DNA of 64,000 bases, taken from positions 124,001 to 188,000 of the forward strand of contig VZRS01004535.1 of the NCBI GenBank assembly GCA_013398055.1, given 5' to 3'. Within the stretch, counting starts at the first letter, position 1, and each line of letters opens with the position of its first letter. The translations under genes were made by a program, and so were the position numbers. The DNA comes from Ifrita kowaldi. Lineage: Eukaryota > Chordata > Aves > Passeriformes > Cinclosomatidae. Below the pieces are notes generated by a model. The model did no database searches. It was not told the origin of the DNA and saw only the letters and a program-made list of their open reading frames with translations. Below, one piece after another: positions 11,251-21,813 of this stretch.

Positions 11251-13599
11251 TTTCCACTCTGGAATCATGTCTGGAACCACCTCTGCCGAAACAATATCAT
11301 CCTTTTCAGGACTTATTTTACAGACACACTCTATTTCTAATACATACTCTTCTCAACTTTGAGGAAGCAGTGCTGCAAGCAGAGGAGTTACTTATGGTGC
11401 TGTCAATGCAGTGGTTAGCTAAACTTCCTCCTGCCAGGCTGGTACCACACTGCTAAGGAGTGAGGGATGGAGAGCTGGGCCTGGCCACAACAGGCTCAGC
11501 AGAGAACTGGCTTCTGCTGAACAGGCAAGAAGCCAGAGTAGCTATTAATGCTGAGGCTGGCAAAAGGAGACCTTTGTCTGAGCATCACTTCACACAGCCC
11601 AGCCTTCTGAGGTTATAAAAGTCTGTCTCAGGTCCTTTCATGAGCTCTGGTCAGAAGGCACAGTGCCTATGTAGTCCCATAATTCTTATTTTCATTTTCA
11701 TCGTGAAGAGGAGAAATACGTTTTGAAGTAAAATTAACAGAGATTATTTTACCTGATTCTGTATGATGTTTTAGATATGTATATGTCTGGTTCCTGCTGT
11801 CTCTAAAAAATTAAAAAATAAAATGAAAAATTTTACTTACAGCAGCCTTTGGAAAAAACAAACAACCAAAAAAAAAAAGAAAAGGGAAAGCTGGAAGAAA
11901 TTATCTCTGAATACTTTATAACAAGAGGAGGGAGCTTTGCATCTCTTGCAACAGCATCCACTAGTGCTGGTGTCCCACGCTGGCTACCAGTATCATCTTT
12001 TCCAATTAAGGTTTTTTTTCTGAAACAAATATCAATAAAAATATTTTGAACAAGATGTGTACCTAACAGGGTAAATAACTAATAAATGACTGCTAGTGCT
12101 TAGGAAATAATCTGTGTCACTATTTCCTGTATCAAGTGACAGCTTTCCTTTCAAAGCAAAGAATGTGTGTTGAGATAAGTAAAGAGCTTTCTGTGTGACC
12201 ACAGCAGAGCTACACAGAAACACATACTTACAGCCTGCCCAGGTACAGAAAGAGAATTAGTGTCCAGATTATAAAAGCAGATTTTAGAAGTTAAATGGGG
12301 GTATTTCTTGGGTGTTTAAAAAAAAAAAAAAAAGTAAGTAGTGTCACTAAGCCCCAAGTGAAAAATTTGCATTTTTAAGTCAGAGCCATATACATCTATT
12401 ATATGCTTCTCTAGCTTAAATGGTAGTATATTCTGAAATTTCAATGCAGAAGACTCAGCCTTGCTGCCTGGCACTGCAGTTATTTTTGCACACATTCAGT
12501 AACTTCAATAGAGCCTGAATAGTCTGGGCATGCTGATCACATGTGGCTCATTTGGGCAAGTAAAAAGCAATAAATCAAACAATTCCCAAAAGTGTGAGAT
12601 TTCTAGGACACCTGCATGGTGTAAAAATTCTACCAGCTTTACTTCCAGTTGTTCTTCCACAGTTGCTGGACCCTGGAAAACCCTATAGAAGGAGCATAGC
12701 AGTTAGTACCTATCTGAACAATATTCCTGCTGCAGAAAACATTCAGGCTGGAAAGGTTTACTTTGCACTTTAAATCAGGCCCAAAGTTCACAGTTCAGTT
12801 AAAAGGACAAAGGTGGGTAAGTTACATTGAATTTACCAGGGAAAAAACCCAAACCACTAAAAGAATCCTCTTCCCCAGTTACTCTGCCAAGTACTTCAGG
12901 GTTGTGGCCCACTGTAAGGAAGCATTTGATGTTCTGCTACTGAATGCTGTCTTTCCAACCACTTCGTAGTGCATTTCTCATCTCCAGAAAAGCAGGGTCT
13001 CTGCTAACAGCAAAATGACTTACAAGAAATCCCAAGAATTTATACAGAGCTCTGTCTTTGGGTGAATTTTTACACTGTTGTTTTTCAAACAAGACTAGAA
13101 ATAATTTAAGATCTTCACATTAGTGAAACTCTTCCCTTAACTAGTATAATTTTGATCTTGAATTAAGCAGGCTAGCTTTAGCTTTCAAAGCTTAAAATAG
13201 TTATCTGCCTTTTGCAGTTCAGTTTCTGTGTTTTAAGGTGGTACACATGCTATGTTCATATAGTAATTGCAAGGCAGCTCTATTACCTGTAGTGCAGTGG
13301 TTATGGAGGACATTAAGGATTGTGAAGCAATGGGTTAAAGGCTGTAACAATCAAGAGGATACAAAAAAGAAAAAAAAAAAGAAATCCATGACTGGCACCA
13401 CCACCCATGTGTAAACATTTAAATATTCCAGAGGGAAGCAAAAGCTTGGAGATATTACTGAGTATTACTGATATTATCTAAGGAAGATGTGAATGCTGAC
13501 TTTACTGCACAAAGAAAGGAGTGAATAGGAAAGAGAGATATGTTTGATGTTAGGACCAGGTCTTATTTTTGTCAGCTTGTAACAGACATGTAACAGCAC
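11251..13599. other. Intergenic sequence without recognised features
   Basis: This is AT-rich unique sequence with short A-runs near 11869-11878 and 12319-12333. I see no exon, RNA gene or interspersed repeat. Confidence 0.5.
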
Positions 13600-13703
13600 A
13601 TTAATGGCTGGATGTGGCACTCAGTGCCATGGTTGACAAGATGTGACCAAAGGCTGGACTCGATAATATTAGAGGTCTTTCCCAACCTAAATGATTCTGT
13701 GAA
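13600..13703 (+). mobile_element. CR1 3'-tail fragment, plus strand
   Basis: Short CR1 3' end in sense orientation: TGGCTGGATGTGGCACTCAGTGCCATGGTTGACAAG-type sequence, then GGCTGGACTCGATAATATTAGAGGTCTTTCCCAACCTAAATGATTCTGTGA-type sequence. This is the familiar last 100 bases of a CR1 element. It is severely 5'-truncated. Confidence 0.85.
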
Positions 13704-14879
13704 TTCCTCTTTTTAATGTGCAGATTATTAGATCTGTTAATCAGATACCAATGGATCATATATGTGTGTATTGGAAAAGCAAACATTTTGTCAGACTCAT
13801 GGCACTGAAATTAATCCAGAGTGACAGTTCCCACACTATGGCTTTACATAGTCTGGTTCCTTGGATACCCCACTCCAGCTGAGAACTGTAGAACAGCCAT
13901 CCTTGATTCACTGCCTACTTCAGCTGAGATTTCCAGTCTGGTTTGTGGACAAACTGCAGAAATGAGGCTAACACCAAGAGAGACGCTGCCAGCAGGACCA
14001 GCTTCCTTGGGACTGCCATCAAAGGAAACACTGAAAATTACAGTGATGCTGGAGTGTAGTTGCCCCTCCTTAGCCCTGCAGAGGTCCAGCAGGGTAAGCT
14101 GTTAAATCACCCCTCTCAGCCCTTGGATCCTATACTTAGGGCAAAAGAAAACCAGGAATAACAGAATGGCAAGTTCCAGATCAGGTAGCAGAAAGACTAC
14201 AGAATGTGCTGGCACGTGGAACAGGTAGTCTCCACCAAGCAACAGCTCCTAACCACAGCTGAAAATGGTAATGACATGTGATGTGTACTTGACTTACAGC
14301 AATTTCACAGCAACATGTATCTTGCTGTAATTCTGTGAGAGTGAAATTATTGTTCTTCGCATCTTACTGAAATTTGTACAGTCCAGCTGTGATAACTAGG
14401 CATTTTTTTAAAATGAAAAAAAGGCTTTTTAAGGAAATTCTTGACTTGCTGTGTGCAACTCGCCTTCTGTAATCCCTTCTATGAGCTTCCCTGTTCTCCC
14501 CCAGGTGGGGAAGGTGCTTGTACCATGTATCCAGGCCACCTCTGGTATGGTACCAGAGTATATGGTACATCATCTCCACTGAATTGTGCCTGCTTGTGAC
14601 CATCAAAGACTGCTTGGTTGGCTTGCTGGTGTGGTAAATCAACTAATAACTTGTTCAGCCCCACCTACCTTTCATGGATGAGCCTGTGTATACCTGTGTT
14701 TTGCTTTTAAATGTTTATACTCTGCTTGCAATGTCCTTGCTCCCACTGATACTATATCTTGGAAGATTCCAAAGCAAACTGCATGGACAGATGTGCTCTA
14801 GAGCCAAGGATTGTGCTGAAGGAGCAAGAGGAGCTCTTTTAAGCTGGCAAGCTCAAAAAAAAAAAAAAAAAACCTAGAG
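13704..14879. other. Intergenic sequence between CR1 copies
   Basis: No gene is recognised. The right part ends in a run of about 18 A residues (14854-14871) just before CR1-like sequence begins. Confidence 0.45.
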
Positions 14880-17055
14880 CAGAGAGAGGTACACCAGCCC
14901 CCTCTGCCCTGAAGGGGAAGCAGTGGAGCCCTGACTCAGAGGCAGCTCTGACTCAGTGTGGGCGGCACTAAGAGTGACAGTGGCCCCCCACACGTACAAA
15001 AGTCACTCCCAGGGAGTGCAACCAACCAGAGCATGGTGTGGCAGCTCACAAGGAAGGGGGCATAGGGTGAGTGCTGAGGACTGCCAGCTCAAACACTTAG
15101 CTCAGCTGGTGGTCATTACTCTCACTGAAGAAGCTTGGTTTCCACTCGGCCAAAAGTTGCATCTTCTTTGTGCAGCAAAAAGGATGGGGTGGCCCAGATG
15201 GAGCTCCCACAGAAACATTGAGCTGTCCAGGTCTCAGGCTGCAGGAAGTGTCAGAGCCTGACACTGCTCTTAGAGGACAGCAGAGAAACCAGTTGTGTGA
15301 GTTGTGATCATGTGGGCAATCTGTTCAGCCAGGTGGCAGAGCTGGAAGAGGAAGGAGAAAGGCTGGAAAGTGTTGGGGGCTCCGAGGAGGAGATTGACTG
15401 GTAGAACTGTACTCTACCACCCCTTGGACGAACACATCTGCCCTCCACGTCACAAGAAGCAATGGATCCTCTATCCTCTCACCACCAGGCAGAAGGAGTG
15501 GACATCAGAGATGGACCTTAAAGATCATCTCTTTCCAACCCCCCTGCCGTGGAATGCCATTCATTAGATCAGTCCCCCATCAAACCCGACCTTGAACACT
15601 TCCAGGGATGGGGCATCCACACGTTCCCTGGGCAACCTGAGAAATGCATCAGCAACAAAAGGAGAGCCAAGGAGAATCTCTGTCCATAGTCATTTGTGGG
15701 GGAAACAGTGAGAAAGGATGAGGTACTTAATGCCTTCTTTGCTTCAGTCTTTAATAGCAAGACCAGTTGCCCTCAAGGTACCCAGATCCCTGAATCTGGA
15801 AGACAGAGACAGGGAGCAGAATGAATCCCCATAATCCAAGAGGGAAATGTCAGTGACCTGTTGTGCCACTAAAACCTGCACTAGTCCATGGTGCCAGATG
15901 GGATCCACCCAGGAGTCCTGAGGGAATTAGTGGAAGAGCTTAATCAAGCTACTTTCTATTATTTACCAGGAATTTGAGTTAGCCAGGGAGGTCCCAGGTG
16001 ACCGGAAGTTGGCAAATGTGACACCCATCTACAAGGAGGGTTGGAAGGAACATCAGACCAGAGCCAGACCTCACTACTGGGGAAACTCAAAGGAGTTTCT
16101 CATCCAGAATGCTCATCCTGAGTGCCATGACATGGTGTGTGCAGGACAGCCAGGGGCTCAGACCCAGCCAGCAGTGGTTTGTGAAAGGCAGATTCTGACT
16201 GATCAACCCGATCTCCTTCTGTGACAGGGTGACCTGCTTTATAGATTAGGGAAAGCCTGTGGATGTAGTCCACTTGGACTTTACTAAAGCCTTTGACACT
16301 GTCTCCCACAGCATTATCCTGGAGAAACTGGCAGCTGATGGCTTGGGAGGTGCACTGTTCGGGGTTAAAATTGCCTGGATGGCTGAGCCCAGAGTGGTGA
16401 GTTGTGGAGTTACATCCAGCTGGTGTTCAGTCACCAGGGCTGTTCCCCAGGGCTCAGTACTGGGGCCAGTCCTGTTCAATGTCTTCATCAGTGATCTGAG
16501 TGAGGGGATCGAGAGCACCCTCAGGCAGCTGGCATGTGACACCAAGCTGGGTGAGAGTGTTGATCTGCTGGAGGGCAGGAAGGCTCTGCAAAGGGATCTG
16601 GACAGGCTGGACCATGGGATGAGGCCAATCGTGTAAGTGCTGCGAGGAGCAGTTGAGGGAGCTGGGGGTGTTTAGCCTGGAAAGAAGGAGGCTCGGGGGA
16701 AAACTCATTGCTCTCTACACCTCTACGAAAGGAGGCTATAGACAGGTGGGTGCTGATCTCTTCTCCCAGGTAACCAGGGATAGAACAACAGAAAATGGCC
16801 TTAAGTTGTGCCAGAAGAGGTTTAGATTAGATATTAGGGAAAAAAATCATGGAAAGCGTGGTAAAACATTGGAACAGGCTGCCTATGGAAGTGGTGGAAC
16901 TACCATCCCTGGAAATGTTAAAAAGATGTGTGGATGTGGCACTTGGGGAAATGGTTTACTGGTGAACATGATGGTCGTTCTGGATTGATGTTTCGACTTG
17001 ATGATCTTAGAGATCCTTTCCAACCTTAATTATTATAATAATTCCATGACTCTGT
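14880..17055 (+). mobile_element. CR1 LINE, plus strand, with 5'/ORF1 sequence, internally deleted
   Basis: The left part (about 15030-15500) resembles the CR1 5' UTR and ORF1 start: a frame near 15290-15410 reads LFSQVAELEEEGERLESVGG, then SEEEIDW, like the coiled-coil opening of CR1 ORF1. After a nested fragment the element resumes at 15643 with ORF2 reverse-transcriptase sequence. KRRAKENL, then VLNAFFASVFNSK (around 15650-15760) and PDGIHPGVLREL (around 15890) are standard CR1 ORF2 segments. An open piece at 16259-16636 carries VVHLDFTKAFDTVSH and AVPQGSVLGPVLFN, both RT motifs. The F-A-D-D catalytic box is degraded to L-A-C-D (around 16530), so it is inactive. The 3' tail runs to about 17055. 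Total length is about half of a full CR1, so much of ORF1 and the endonuclease part of ORF2 are missing. Confidence 0.85.
15513..15642 (-). mobile_element. Nested CR1 3'-end fragment, minus strand
   Basis: Reverse-complement CR1 tail (GACCTTAAAGATCATCTCTT, CAACCCCCCTGCCG, CCAGGGATGGGGCATCCACA, CCCTGGGCAACCTG) sits between ORF1-like and ORF2-like sequence of the plus-strand CR1. Orientation and content differ from the host on both sides, so it is either a later 5'-truncated insertion or part of a rearrangement. Confidence 0.8.
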
Positions 17056-17635
17056 CTACAGCCAGTAGACACAACACCTACAAGTAAGGAAACTAGTAGC
17101 CATAGCAAGTCTTAGATTTTCTCTCATATTTCTCCTTCAGCCTGTAGTGACAGCACTGATTCCTGTTTCTGCAAGCATCTAATTCAGTGACTGCAGCAAT
17201 GTGAGAAGCACTCTCACTTTCTTCTGTTTTAATCTACAGTCAAAGCATGCATGTGTGGGAGTATATCATGCAAGTATGGCTTCACAAGGACTGACAAATT
17301 CTTAAAACACTTTCCTCTGATTGCATTCCTGGAATGACCCTGGTGCAACTGATGAATATTTGGACAATTTTATTCCAGCTCATTAGTTCTTGTGACTGAG
17401 ACTGAGGAAAGGGGAAAAGCATTTAATTAAAAAAAAAAAAAAGAAAAAGCGCTGCGTGGAACTTTCAGGGAGAACGGGAGAAGACAGGGTGATGTTACTA
17501 AGCCACGTAACTCTGAGCTACTCAGTAACTCGAAAAAGATGAGTCTGTATCTTTCATTCTATATTCTGCTTTGGAATAGAGGGCCATTTCCTATTGAATC
17601 ACAAAGATCTACCAGTTTAAAGGGTCCATCACCTG
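17056..17635. other. Short unique gap between CR1 copies
   Basis: No gene or repeat is recognised apart from a run of about 13 A residues at 17429-17441. Confidence 0.45.
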
Positions 17636-17905
17636 AATCATAGAATCACAGAATGGTTATCGAGGTTATAAGGGACCTGTGTATGTCATCTTGTCCAACC
17701 TCCCTGACAAGCAGGGCCCCTGTTGCTGGCTGCCCAGGATAATGTCCAGGTGGCTTTTGAAGATCTCCAAGGATGGTGACTCCACCTGCTCTCTGAGCAA
17801 CATGTACCATTATTCTGTCACCCTCAAAGTAACAAAAATTTTCCTGATGTTTCCTGCCTCCCAGCCCTGTGGGGCCCTCATGCACTGTTTGGAGATGCAA
17901 TAGCT
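17636..17905 (-). mobile_element. CR1 3'-end fragment, minus strand (left part of a split copy)
   Basis: It opens with ATAGAATCACAGAATGG, the reverse complement of the CR1 terminal repeat, and continues through GGACCTGTGTATGTCATCTTGTCCAACC-type sequence and the CCAGGTGGCTTTTGAAGATCTCCAAGGA-type block. It may be the same insertion as the fragment at 19165-19590, which continues further into the element in the same orientation. Confidence 0.85.
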
Positions 17906-18204
17906 GGGCTGCTGTTTTAGAGAAGTGTCTGGGAAAGGTTTGGAGGGCTGTGAATGGAGGCTGACAGGAGCTATTTGGTTGCAAAGGCACAAGCAAGAGG
18001 GTCCAGCATGGACTGTCAGCATGGGCTCTCTGCCGGGGACCCTGCTTCACAGGTCTTCAGGACAGGTGGTCCAGCAGATGCTCAAGATGCTTAGACAGCT
18101 CTGCCCTGGTGGCTGGGAGAGAGAGGTGAGGAGACTGAAAAGCATTCCCTGCAGTAGCTTGTGCTTTGGTTCTGGAACAAATGCTATCAAAAAGCTTTTG
18201 CATC
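17906..18204. other. Sequence inside the split CR1, unassigned
   Basis: Moderately GC-rich with no recognised domain. It probably belongs either to diverged CR1 or to the inserted segment carrying the RING pseudogene. Confidence 0.35.
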
Positions 18205-18665
18205 TTTATTTTAATTCCTCTCACCACTGCAGGTCATAGCAACTGCTGCACTCTCCCCTGTGGTCTGCTGAACAGACATTGGGATGCCCTGGAGCTGCTT
18301 GGCACCTCCCCGACTGCCTCTTCTCCCCGTGGTGGGCTCACTGCAGGGGCCAGGGCCTTTGGCACAGGATGTAGTGCTGCTGCAGAGATCTGCTGCCCAC
18401 CTCCTCCTTGGCCACAGCTTTTTTCCGGCAGGAGGCCAGGCTGACCACGGCCTCCATGTGGCTGCTGGCTGCCCTTACAGTGTCCAGGACGCGGCTGAAA
18501 GGCTGCCTGCAGAGCGGTCACACAGCTGTCGTGGCAGAATGGCACGGCATGACATGTCACTGCGGGATGCAGTGGAAGCAGAAGGTGCGGAAGCATCCGT
18601 CGACAAGGGCTGCGTTTCTGCCGTCGCTCAGGCAGCTGTAGCTCGGGTAACATGATCCTGCTTCC
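18205..18665 (-). pseudogene. TOPORS-like RING-finger pseudogene
   Basis: One minus-strand frame reads the remnant of a RING finger. Around 18630-18565 it gives CLSDGRNAALVDGCFRTFCF then HCIPQ-stop, and around 18517-18478 it gives stop-PLCRQPFSRVLDTVRA. Aligned to the C3HC4 pattern, the first Cys is Ser, the histidine is Arg, the Trp after the sixth Cys is TGA, and the seventh Cys (of C-P-L-C) is also TGA. The remaining Cys and the C-P-L-C-K/R-Q-P-F and S-V-R-A tail match TOPORS, an E3 ubiquitin/SUMO ligase, better than other RING families I can recall. No introns are seen. An AATAAA lies on the same strand just after the frame (plus coordinates about 18206-18211), which fits a retrocopy, although a clear poly(A) tail is absent. 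The GC content is higher than that of its surroundings. A 148-codon overlapping frame at 18234-18680 is a shadow. Family assignment is from memory. Confidence 0.6.
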
Positions 18666-19164
18666 CAGCGCCCTGCCCACCAGCAGCTGCCTGGTGGTGG
18701 CTGTTGGCTGCAGAGGTGCTCAGCTCTTGGTTGTCCTCAGCACGCAAAACCATGTTCTGCCAAAAGGATGTTCAGAGATTTCTTGGCACTACAAGTGGAA
18801 AAGCAAGAAAGACTCAGAAAAAAGGTGGGAGAGGAGAGTCAAAAGCCTCACAAATATTTTCCTTGAAGGCTGAAAAGTGGCAGCAGAAGCAGCCCTGTGG
18901 GACAGGCAGCCCCAAGGACTGCCCTCCCCCCTCCCTGTCTTCCCTCAGCTCCCCCCAGGTAAGCTGCCTGCAGTTCAAGACCCCCCCCCACCTCCTCTGT
19001 TCCTCCCCCAAAAGCATTACAACTTGAGCAAGCAAAGGGTACTGAAGGAGGCAGCCAGGGAAGGCAGAGGAACAGGCTGGAAGTCTTCAGTGGCACCTAC
19101 AGTCGGAGTGTAGCTGCCACGTGGGACTGCAGCATGCCGCCAGCCAAGGCTTGGCACAGAGGCA
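18666..19164. other. Sequence between RING pseudogene and CR1, unassigned
   Basis: GC-rich, with C-runs near 18922-18938 and 18981-18990. It could include the 5' part of the RING retrocopy or diverged CR1; no domain is recognised. Confidence 0.35.
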
Positions 19165-19590
19165 GCATTCCAGGTAGAGGTCCACAGTCCTGATAGACCA
19201 CCAGGACCCACAGGTCCCTTTCTGTGTAGCTGCTTTCCAGTCAGTCAGTTCCCTACATAATACTGGTGCTTGTTCCTCCCCAAGGGCAAGCACCTCCTCC
19301 TTTGCAATTCCCCTCATTGAACTGGATGTTTCTTTCATCGCAGTTCTCCAGGTTGTCAAGGTCCCTCTGGCCAGCAGCCTTACTTCTAGCATATCAACCA
19401 CTCCTCCCAGTTGTGTGTCACTGGCAAACTTGCTGGAAGTACACTCTGCCTCATCCTCCTGTTCATTAATAAAGATGTTGGACCCAGTATTGCGCTCCAG
19501 GGGTACACTGGCTTCCAGCTAGACTTTATACCATTGATCACCATGGTGAATCCACCTGCCCAAGCTTGTAACAAAAGTATCCTTTGTAAC
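19165..19590 (-). mobile_element. CR1 LINE fragment, minus strand (right part of a split copy)
   Basis: Reverse complement of the 3' part of CR1 ORF2. The segment from CTGCTTTCCAGTCAGTCAGT through CTCCCAGTTGTGTGTCACTG and GGCAAACTTGCTGGAAGT to CATTAATAAAGATGTTGGAC corresponds to the familiar CR1 run 'GTGTCATCTGCAAACTTGCTGAGGG... TTGATAAAGATGTTGAA' read in antisense. Then comes the GCTCCAGGGGTACACTGGCT region and ACCATTGATCACCATGGTGA. Orientation and order match the fragment at 17636-17905. Confidence 0.85.
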
Positions 19591-21668
19591 CCCTTCAAAA
19601 AAGTATTTTAAGCTGCTGCAGTAAAATTAGCACTATATAATGGAAACTTTGCATGTAATCACATCTCAGTGGGATGTTTGAGCTTCACCATGACATTCTG
19701 GTGAGGCAGATCCCCAAGATTTTGTGGAGGTCTGATGCCCACATAGATACTGCTTAGCAACCAAGAGCTTCTTTAGGAGAAAGCAAATCCTTTGCAGGCT
19801 GGGAACTGGTTGCTGTGACTTCCATCCAGGAAGGAGGAGGAGAGCTGAAACTGTAAAGTGAGTGGCTCACAGCTCATTCATCTCCAAGAAGGTACCAATG
19901 GCTTTGTACCTCACCCCATTATCTGTGTTGCTATCTGAACCAAGCATAGCTCAGAGCCAACCACTGCCTTGCAGACTGCCCTGGTGCTCTGAGGACATGA
20001 GGAATGCTCACTTCTTTCCTTCAGAAAATTTTTTCTTAAAGGTCTGCAACAGGAGTCCTGCTGTCAGAACCTAGACTGTTCTGAAAGTCTGTCCAAAATT
20101 TATTAATTTCCTCAGCTCAGGTAGCATTAGCCTAGCCTTAAGGAACAGTGACCATGAACCCAGTGGGGATCTGGGGACAGCTGACACTCAGTACTTGTTT
20201 GTCATCATGAGGATCTGTCCCTTCACCTATAAAATTGCCACAGGAGACTGGCTGCATAAGGTTTAGTGTCTGCTGATTTTTCAGAGCTCTAGAAGTGGCT
20301 TTGCAAAGAGACAGATGAAGGAAAGGAGAAATTGCTGAGCCAGACCAGGAGCAACACTTATTTTCTAGTGAGAGATTTCAAGTTTTCTAGAGAGATGTGT
20401 GTCACAGTCCTGTCTGACACAGTCCATTCAGATTATGCTGCAGCTGCAGCACCACTGGCAAAGGAATGCTTGTTCTGGGTTATTAACACTGCCTGAAGTT
20501 GGACTCCCATTGGTACCCTGAACCTTTTCTGGAGGATAAAGAATATGTCCTCTTTCCCTCTCTTTGTTATTGTAGCTTTCCCAGCCATGGGAATAACACA
20601 CTGTATACAAAGAGGAGACAAAAGGGGGAAAATATGATGTGTTTCAAATGTTCTCTATGTTAAAAGCTGACTCTAAATCTTTGATAGCACCTTCGCTAAC
20701 TTATCTCATGCTTCTCATTTTTCTGTCATTTTCATTGTCCTTTAATAGGTCCATTCTGATGTGGATTTACATTGCTCTGCCTCTTCTTAGGGTCATTTCT
20801 GTACATATTAAGTGGTTGCCTTGGAATTCCTTCTATAAATATTAAGGCAGTCTTAACCAGCATCTTATATGATCTGTGGCAACATTTTGGAGCTATTTTT
20901 AGGGCTACAGTCTTTAAGGATGGTGTGCAGACTTCACAATTGTTTGGCTTAGGGAAGTTCTCTTGTCCAATAAAATTTTAAATTCTATAAGCTCTTTGAA
21001 AAGCAATCTGGTACTTGATGTTCCCTGTGACTCCAGATTTTTCCGTGTGCCAAATGTAAATGTTCCTTGCTATGTTATAAGCAAGTGACATGCAGAAAGA
21101 TCTATTTCTTTCCATTTTGCAGATACTTATTTACATCGTTGTGTCTCTGTACAATATTGTCTTTGCATAAATCCGATTTGTAATCTGTTTTCTCACAAGT
21201 TATGTTTCCACATCTCTTTTCATTTTCTGTATGCTCCCCAACTGCTGTACTCTTTTTGTAGTTTGGTTTTTTCCTGACATCTACTGACTAATACAAGAAA
21301 TAGAGACCAACTAGCACTGAGTCAAGAAGAGAATTTTCCCTGAATTCTTACTTATGTTTATGTACTCCCATGAAATACATGCCCTTTGTGTAATAGTACA
21401 ACTTAAGACACAGTGAAACCTACAGACCCATTCCTGAACTGCTGCTGCCGTCCATTACTGTTGCCACCCTATGCAGGTGTAACTATATATTCTTACCTAA
21501 TGGTTTTTTCTCTTGTTCTTCAGGTAGGTTGGGTTCTAGGCTCTGCTTCTGTCTTCCAACACCCTTACAGCATTGTGACTGTCCCCGGGCTCTGTTGCAG
21601 GTTCCTGTAACAGCATACAAATCACTGAAGTTATTCTGAAACAGCAGTGGAGTCAAAATTCCTTCTTT

Positions 21669-21813
21669 CTTCTGGGTATTTTGGAGATGAGAAACATATT
21701 GCCCTGTTATAGGATAAGTGACCAGAAACTAAATTTAATATTGAAAAAAATATATTATTTATAAGTTTTTTAATTGAAAAATACATGTTTCTCATCTCCA
21801 AAATACCCAGAAG
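21669..21813. repeat. Inverted repeat, two perfect 29-bp arms around an AT-rich 87-base spacer
   Basis: The arm at 21669-21697 (starting CTTCTGGGTATTTTGGAG) is exactly complementary to the arm at 21785-21813 (ending CCAAAATACCCAGAAG). The spacer is very AT-rich, including ATATATTATTTATAAG. Arms this long and perfect are unexpected by chance. They do not resemble CR1, and no flanking target duplication is evident. Confidence 0.85.

Noticed and set aside
16259..16636. 125-codon frame as a functional gene
   Set aside because: It is a piece of CR1 reverse transcriptase with a degraded catalytic box and stops on both sides.
18234..18680. 148-codon minus-strand open frame
   Set aside because: It overlaps the RING remnant in a different frame; the domain-like residues are in the other frame, so this is a shadow.
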